A stretch of 32,449 nucleotides of DNA from a virus. Position numbers and translations under genes: made by a program. The DNA lies in the IMG/VR virus record IMGVR_UViG_3300042288_001076, positions 1 to 32,449 of that record; one strand, written 5' to 3'. Every line of letters begins with the position of its first letter. The stretch's first letter is position 1. The notes under the pieces were generated by a model. That model was not told the origin of the DNA and did no database searches. It saw only the letters and a program-made list of their open reading frames with translations. Positions 27,757 through 32,449 of this stretch are shown here, one piece after another.

Positions 27757-27775
27757 CTCGCCCCCCTCTCGGGGG
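27757..27775 (+). terminator. second hairpin in the late leader
   Basis: 7-bp stem CGCCCCC / GGGGGCG, loop CTCTC, then TTTCT. It lies 68 nt before the TerS start. Confidence 0.45.
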
Positions 27776-27842
27776 CGTTTCTGGGGGTTTACGTTGTGAC
27801 GGGTTTGGCGGGTTTGTGTGAGATTCTTTTTGGGAGGTTTTT

Positions 27843-28367
27843 GTGGGTTCTCAGGTGAATAAGGGTGGTCGTCCTACGGTGGCTCAAACTGAGCGTAAGC
27901 AGCGGGAGTTGAATGCGCGTCAGCGTGCGTATGTGATTTGGTATGCGACGCCTCCTGCGGAGCGTGAGATTCAGTCGATTGACGAGTTGGGTGAGGTGTT
28001 GGGGGTTTCTCGGCAGGCGATTTGGAAGTGGTCTAAAGACCCTCGGATTGTTGAGGCGATCCGTTTTTGTTCGTTGCAGAATGCTGGTTCTCCTGAGAAG
28101 GTGCGCCAAATTTTGGATATGGTGTTTGAGCAGGCCATGTTGAAGAAGGATGTTCGGATGGCTGAGGTGTGGATGAAGGGTGCTGGTGTGATGGGCCAGT
28201 TTGGGCGTTCTGGTGATGTGTTGGATATTGTGGAAGATTTGGAGCAGGACACGATTGCTGATCTGAGTTTGGATGAATTGCAGCGTGTTCGTGATTTGGC
28301 TTTGGCGGAGCGTGCTGAGGCTGCTGCTATTGAGATTGCGAAACGTCAGCATTCTGAGGTGGTTTGA
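27843..28367 (+). CDS. small terminase subunit (TerS-like), 174 aa
   Basis: GTG start at 27843 with RBS GGGAGG. The N-terminal HTH, SIDELGEVLGVSRQAIWKWS plus KDPRIVEAI, is of the type used by small terminases to bind packaging sites. A helical middle (KVRQILDMVFEQAMLKKD) for oligomerisation follows. The stop overlaps the TerL ATG (TGATG), the usual terS-terL coupling. It recognises pac/cos DNA and recruits the large subunit. Confidence 0.8.
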   Translation: MGSQVNKGGRPTVAQTERKQRELNARQRAYVIWYATPPAEREIQSIDELGEVLGVSRQAIWKWSKDPRIVEAIRFCSLQNAGSPEKVRQILDMVFEQAMLKKDVRMAEVWMKGAGVMGQFGRSGDVLDIVEDLEQDTIADLSLDELQRVRDLALAERAEAAAIEIAKRQHSEVV

Positions 28368-30064
28368 TGCCTTCTCCGCATTCACCGTTGCATGAGGTGC
28401 AACGGTCTGCTAATGAGATTAAACGTGCCCGTAAGCAGAAGGTTACTTGGAGTATTTCCGAGATTGAGCAGGAGATCGCTTGGCGTACCTGGTTCCCCCA
28501 AATCGAGGTGGATTGGACTAAAGCGGAGTTGGATGATGATATCGTGCAGGTTTTGCATGATGGTTTCACCCAGTTTTGTGAAGCAAATTTGTTTATCAAG
28601 TTTCCTGGTAAGGGCCGTCTGCCTCTCAGGTTGCGGCCTGCCCAGTCGGAGGTTGCTTGGGCGTGGATCAAGTATCGTAAGAACATTAACTTGAAGGCCC
28701 GTCAGATCGGGTTTTCTACGTTGGTGGCTGCGTTTTCGTTGTGGTGTGCGTTTGGTTGGTCTGACAGGCAGATTGCGTTGCTGTCTAGGACGGAACGTGA
28801 GTCGGTGGCTTTGCTGGCGAAAACCAGGTATGGTTTTCGTAATATGCCTGAGTGGGTTCGGTTGCGTGGCCCGAAACTGTTGGATCGTACCCGTCAGGTG
28901 ATGACGTTTGATAACGATTCGGTTATCCAGTCGTTGCCGTCTGCTAATGATCCTGCCCGTGGCGAGTCATTGTTTTTGGTGGTGTTGGATGAGTGGGGGT
29001 TTTTGACGAATCCTGAGGGTGCGTGGGCTAGTGTTGAGCCTACGATTGATTTGGGTGGGCGTGCTATCGGTTTGTCTACTGCGAATGGTGAGGGCACCTT
29101 TTTTCATGAGATGTGGTTGGGTGCTTGTGCTGGGGATAACGGGTTTCATGCCGTATTTTTTCCGTGGTCGGCGGTCGATGACCGCACGACTGAATGGTAT
29201 GAGCAGAAGAAACATGAGTTGGCTAACAAGTTGTGGCAGTTGCATCAGGAGTATCCGTCGAATGCTGAGGAAGCGTTTATCGGGTCTGGTAATCCTGTTT
29301 TCAATTTAGAAATTTTGCGTCGCTTCCAGGCTGTTGAGCCTGCCGAGTTCACTATTTTGGGGTCGAAACCGAATGATGTTTCGTTGTTTGAGGGTGGCCC
29401 GTTTATGGTGTGGGAGGCCCCGAATGATACGGACAGGTGGACGTATGTGGTTGGGGCCGATATCGCCGAAGGTAAGGAGCATGGGGATGCGACTGTGGCT
29501 TGGGTTGTGTGTGTGAATACGGGGAAACCTGTGGCGTGCTGGTTTGGGCGTGTGGATGTAGATATTTTTGGGGAACAAATTTTGCCTGCTATCGGCTGGT
29601 TTTATCGGAATGCGTTGATTGTTCCCGAAGTGAACAATCACGGTCTAACTGTTCTTAAGGCTTTGCAACGTGTGAAATATAAGTGGTTGTATCGTCGTCG
29701 TACTTTCACAAAGAAATCGGATCGGCCTTTGGAATCGTTGGGTTGGTTGACTACGGCTACGTCGAAACCGTTGATGGTGGACGAGTTGGGTGCATGGTTG
29801 CGTGATTTGGATAATGTGCCGCATGGTAAAACGATCCATGAACTTAAGACGTTCACCAGGGATCAGAATGGTCGCATGTCTGGTAGTCCGCATGATGACT
29901 GTGTTATGTCTTTGGCGATGGCTGTTCAGGGTTTGAAGTATGCTCGGACTGAGCGTCCGTTGCAGGAAACGGATGCTTCTAGGGTGAAGGGTTCGTTTTC
30001 GTGGTGGGAACGACGGTTGGATAAAGCGAAGAATAATAATTCTGGGCTTTCTCCTGTGGTGTAA
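28367..30064 (+). CDS. large terminase subunit (TerL), 565 aa
   Basis: ATPase domain: Walker A-like KARQIGFST (110-118, the non-canonical form common in TerL) and Walker B LFLVVLDEW (202-210) with the catalytic Glu. Nuclease (RNase H-like) domain: VVGADIAEG near residue 362 (first Asp), VPEVNNHG near 420 and GSPHDDCVMSLAMA near 507 (Asp pair). This is the DNA-packaging motor that cuts and pumps DNA into the prohead through the portal encoded two genes later. ATG 28367 overlaps the TerS stop. Confidence 0.92.
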   Translation: MPSPHSPLHEVQRSANEIKRARKQKVTWSISEIEQEIAWRTWFPQIEVDWTKAELDDDIVQVLHDGFTQFCEANLFIKFPGKGRLPLRLRPAQSEVAWAWIKYRKNINLKARQIGFSTLVAAFSLWCAFGWSDRQIALLSRTERESVALLAKTRYGFRNMPEWVRLRGPKLLDRTRQVMTFDNDSVIQSLPSANDPARGESLFLVVLDEWGFLTNPEGAWASVEPTIDLGGRAIGLSTANGEGTFFHEMWLGACAGDNGFHAVFFPWSAVDDRTTEWYEQKKHELANKLWQLHQEYPSNAEEAFIGSGNPVFNLEILRRFQAVEPAEFTILGSKPNDVSLFEGGPFMVWEAPNDTDRWTYVVGADIAEGKEHGDATVAWVVCVNTGKPVACWFGRVDVDIFGEQILPAIGWFYRNALIVPEVNNHGLTVLKALQRVKYKWLYRRRTFTKKSDRPLESLGWLTTATSKPLMVDELGAWLRDLDNVPHGKTIHELKTFTRDQNGRMSGSPHDDCVMSLAMAVQGLKYARTERPLQETDASRVKGSFSWWERRLDKAKNNNSGLSPVV

Positions 30065-30105
30065 CCGTTAGTTAGATTATTGTGACGTTTGGGGGGTTAT
30101 TGGTG

Positions 30106-30411
30106 ATGGATGATTCGATTGTGTGTGCCCGTTGTGAACGTGTTTGGCCGTCTGACAGATACAATTCTGACTGTACGACTCCTGATTGGTGTTTTGCTTG
30201 CCGTTCCAAAACGATTCGTACCGCCTTTCAGGGCGGTAAACAATATTTCCATGATGGCACTGAGGCTGAACGTTCCCGTAAAGCGGTTTCTGAGGCTAGG
30301 GCGGCAGGGTTTGATCCTGTTCCTGCCGAGACTGGTAAGGGGTGGAATGGGGCTTCTGCTGCTAGTATCAAAAAGTTGGAGAAAGTTTCGACAAGTAAGG
30401 TTGGTTCTTGA
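30106..30411 (+). CDS. zinc-knuckle protein between TerL and portal, 101 aa
   Basis: ATG at 30106 with GGGGGG about 11 nt upstream; an in-frame GTG at 30082 is a less likely start. The N-terminus has CARCERVW and then CTTPDWCFACRS, a Cys-rich zinc site, followed by a basic helical region (EAERSRKAVSEARAAG) and a Lys-rich tail. Proteins like this often sit in the packaging cluster; a role with terminase is inferred from place. The stop overlaps the portal ATG. Confidence 0.65.
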   Translation: MDDSIVCARCERVWPSDRYNSDCTTPDWCFACRSKTIRTAFQGGKQYFHDGTEAERSRKAVSEARAAGFDPVPAETGKGWNGASAASIKKLEKVSTSKVGS

Positions 30412-32240
30412 TGGAAAACATGTTTGATGGCGACATGCAGAAGGTTTCTTATACTTCTTCGGAAGGTGACCGTCACGAATATTCGGTTGGACAATGTTAT
30501 GGCCGTGTTTCTAAGGCGATGAAGTGGCGGCAGAACGCTAAATATGATGAGAAGTGGGCGAAGATCATCAAAATGTACGCCAACCAGTACGATTATGATG
30601 AACTTTCGGGCTATAACGACATTGTTGCCCCCAACATGATGTTTTCTACCGCCAACGTTATCATTCCGAGTGTGATGGTGAACTATCCGAAGATTACGGT
30701 GACTGCCCGCACACCTGAATCGGCGGAACGGGCACAGGTTGTGGAGGCTGTGTCTAACTATTATTGGCAGCATTACGATTTCCATGAGGAAATGAAGTTG
30801 GCTGTGAAAGATTTTGTTATTCTCGGGTTGGGTGTGCTAAAAAACACTTGGCTTCTTGATGAGGAAGAAGTCGAGTTGTCTCGGGACGAGTGGACTGCTG
30901 CCGTTCAGGAAGCGTTGATGGAGGCTAATATGGCCCGCCAGCAGGCTCAGGCTGCTGGCATTGATGTGACGTTCCCTTCTGATGAAGAAATCATTGCTAG
31001 TGTCGCCACGACACGGGTTGTGGCGAAAGAAGATCGGCCTTGTTTGGAACGTGTATCGGTTTTCGATATCTATTTTGATCCTGATGCGACCAGATTGAAG
31101 AATCCTCGCTGGATCGCGCAACGCATGTATGTCCCGTTGGAAGAAGCCCGCGAAAAAGAGGAATGGGACGCTAAGGCACGCAAGAAACTTAAGGGCACCG
31201 CCATGTCTGCCGCCAAAAAGGATTATGATCTCACCTTTGAAGGTGAGGAACGTGGCAAGGATGCAGAATTTGTGGTTGTTTGGGAATATTATGACCTGTT
31301 GGAAGAAAAGGTGTGTGTTTTCGCTGAGGGTTGTGACCTGTTCCTAAAGAAACCTGAGGATTTCGAGTATCCTTTCGGCCATCCTTTCGTGTTTTTGGCT
31401 AACTATGAGATTCCTGAGAAGTTGTATCCGATGGGTGATCTAGAGTCGATTTTGCCGTTGCAGATGGAGTTGGCTTTGACTCGTACTCAGATGGTGAATG
31501 ACCGTAAACGGTTCCGTCGCATGTATATGTATAAGCCTGATGAGATTGGGCCTGACGGTTTGGCTGCTCTCATGTCGTCGGATGATAATGCGATGATTCC
31601 GATTGATTCCGATACCCCGTTTGGTGATATTATTGCTCCGATTGCGACTTCTTCGTTGCCTCCCGAGTTCTATAATCAGACTGCCATGATTTTGGATGAC
31701 ATGGATCGTACTACGGCTGTGACCGAGTATGATCGTGGTGGTGCGTCGGAGATTCGACGCACCGCTACTGAGGCCGCCATGATTCAGGACGGGGCAAATG
31801 CTCGTAGTGCAGACAAGTTGGCTAAGGTTGAGCGTGCTATTGGTGAGGTTGCTCAGCGTACTGTCCAGTTGTGTCAAGAGTTTTTGTCTACCGATCAGGT
31901 GGCGAAAATTGTTGGCCCAGATAACAGTGTGCAGTGGGTTGCTTATAGTCGTGAGGATGTTCAGGGCGAGTTCGATTTTGTGGTTGAGGCTGGTAGTACG
32001 CAGCCGATGAATGAGTCGTTCCGTCGCCAGTCGGCTATGCAAATGTTGGATGCTATGGCCCCGTTTATTTCGGCTGGTGTGGTGGATGCGTCAAAGTTGG
32101 CTGAACATGTGTTGCGTAACGGTTTCGGGATCAAAGACCCTGCATCGTTCTTGATGCCACCTCAGCAACCGATGGGTGCAGGTATGCCACCTGGTATGCT
32201 GCCTCAGGGGATGCCGCCAGGTTTGCCGCCGTCCATGTGA
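30411..32240 (+). CDS. portal protein, 609 aa
   Basis: Size, position after terminase and features match podovirus/SPP1-like portals: helical wing (FHEEMKLAVKDFVILGLGVL), a VFDIYFDPDATRLKNPRWIA segment typical of portals, a long stem-like helix (LESILPLQMELALTRTQMVN) and an acidic/charged crown. The C-terminus is a flexible Pro/Met/Gly repeat (MPPQQPMGAGMPPGM...). Twelve copies form the DNA gate at one capsid vertex and dock TerL. The ATG overlaps the upstream stop (TGATG). Confidence 0.88.
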   Translation: MENMFDGDMQKVSYTSSEGDRHEYSVGQCYGRVSKAMKWRQNAKYDEKWAKIIKMYANQYDYDELSGYNDIVAPNMMFSTANVIIPSVMVNYPKITVTARTPESAERAQVVEAVSNYYWQHYDFHEEMKLAVKDFVILGLGVLKNTWLLDEEEVELSRDEWTAAVQEALMEANMARQQAQAAGIDVTFPSDEEIIASVATTRVVAKEDRPCLERVSVFDIYFDPDATRLKNPRWIAQRMYVPLEEAREKEEWDAKARKKLKGTAMSAAKKDYDLTFEGEERGKDAEFVVVWEYYDLLEEKVCVFAEGCDLFLKKPEDFEYPFGHPFVFLANYEIPEKLYPMGDLESILPLQMELALTRTQMVNDRKRFRRMYMYKPDEIGPDGLAALMSSDDNAMIPIDSDTPFGDIIAPIATSSLPPEFYNQTAMILDDMDRTTAVTEYDRGGASEIRRTATEAAMIQDGANARSADKLAKVERAIGEVAQRTVQLCQEFLSTDQVAKIVGPDNSVQWVAYSREDVQGEFDFVVEAGSTQPMNESFRRQSAMQMLDAMAPFISAGVVDASKLAEHVLRNGFGIKDPASFLMPPQQPMGAGMPPGMLPQGMPPGLPPSM

Positions 32241-32303
32241 CAGTCATGTGACGGTTTCTGTTTATTGTTTGGAAACATGTTTCAATTTCTTTAAGGAGTT
32301 ACA

Positions 32304-32449
32304 ATGGCTTATTCTGATGATACAAGCGGTCTGGTTCAGGAACGATTTGTTGAGCGTGCCCGTGTTCGCATTGTGGCTTCGGCCACCACTGACACGTTGA
32401 CTATCGCTGATCGTGACGGTTTCATTGCCTATAACGCTGCTGGTGCGGT
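32304..32449 (+). CDS. N-terminus of the next head gene (cut by window end)
   Basis: Strong RBS AAGGAG before ATG 32304. The first 48 residues, MAYSDDTSGLVQERFVERAR then VRIVASATTDTLTIADRDGF, continue past the edge. Directly after the portal, a capsid, scaffold or head-decoration gene is expected; 48 residues do not allow a choice. Confidence 0.6.
   Translation, partial: MAYSDDTSGLVQERFVERARVRIVASATTDTLTIADRDGFIAYNAAGA

Noticed and set aside
27284-27858. Open frames on both strands before TerS
   Set aside because: T/G-rich leader with hairpins; products are Cys/Val/Phe/Trp-rich nonsense without RBS.
1-32449. Integrase, excisionase, classical repressor, transposase
   Set aside because: No protein with tyrosine/serine recombinase, CI-like or transposase motifs was found in either strand.

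Overview
The window is most of a tailed double-stranded DNA phage genome (or prophage/contig), cut at both ends inside structural genes. The host is probably an actinobacterium. GTG starts are frequent, the control region carries two CGAAC-N4-GTTCG boxes of the Gram-positive/actinobacterial LexA type, and the late genes use the Leu codon TTG very heavily. The short head and receptor-binding gene set and one very large virion protein, with no tape-measure gene visible, suggest a podovirus-like particle; this is inference.

Layout. (1) 1-9615, rightward: the end of the virion and lysis operon. It holds Ala/Gln-rich and giant internal-virion-like proteins, a holin-like membrane protein, an M15 (VanY-like) peptidase endolysin, two beta-rich receptor-binding-like proteins (the second with LamG-like domains) and three tiny overlapping genes. 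It ends at a hairpin terminator at 9631-9655. (2) 9681-26114, leftward: about 40 tightly packed early genes, many overlapping by 1-11 nt. They include a sigma-region-4-like HTH protein, a PD-(D/E)XK-like protein, RusA resolvase, an archaeo-eukaryotic-type primase, a DnaB/RecA-fold helicase, tRNA-Leu(CAA), a RecB/Cas4-like Fe-S nuclease, a MoxR-type AAA+ ATPase with a VWA-like partner, a MazG/DUF1599-like protein, two micro-membrane proteins and several zinc-ribbon proteins. (3) 26115-27842, non-coding control region: a leftward promoter with GTAACA repeats and LexA boxes, a ~510-nt leader with a tRNA-like fold, several repeat families, an abrupt strand-composition switch near 27.3 kb and a rightward promoter followed by terminator-like hairpins. 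This is the best candidate for origin and switch. (4) 27843-32449, rightward: small terminase, large terminase, a zinc protein, portal and the start of the next head gene. If the genome is circular or circularly permuted, the right edge continues into capsid and tail genes that rejoin the left edge.

How it works together. The leftward arm supplies replication, recombination and host takeover; the rightward arm packages DNA, builds the particle and lyses the cell. Scattered through the leftward arm is a 13-bp palindrome family (TTTCTG-N-CAGAAA grading into TATTTG-N-CAAATA). It lies at gene ends, beside terminators and inside promoter spacers, like the stoperators of temperate actinophages but palindromic. 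No integrase, classical repressor or DNA polymerase gene is visible, so lifestyle and replication chemistry stay open.
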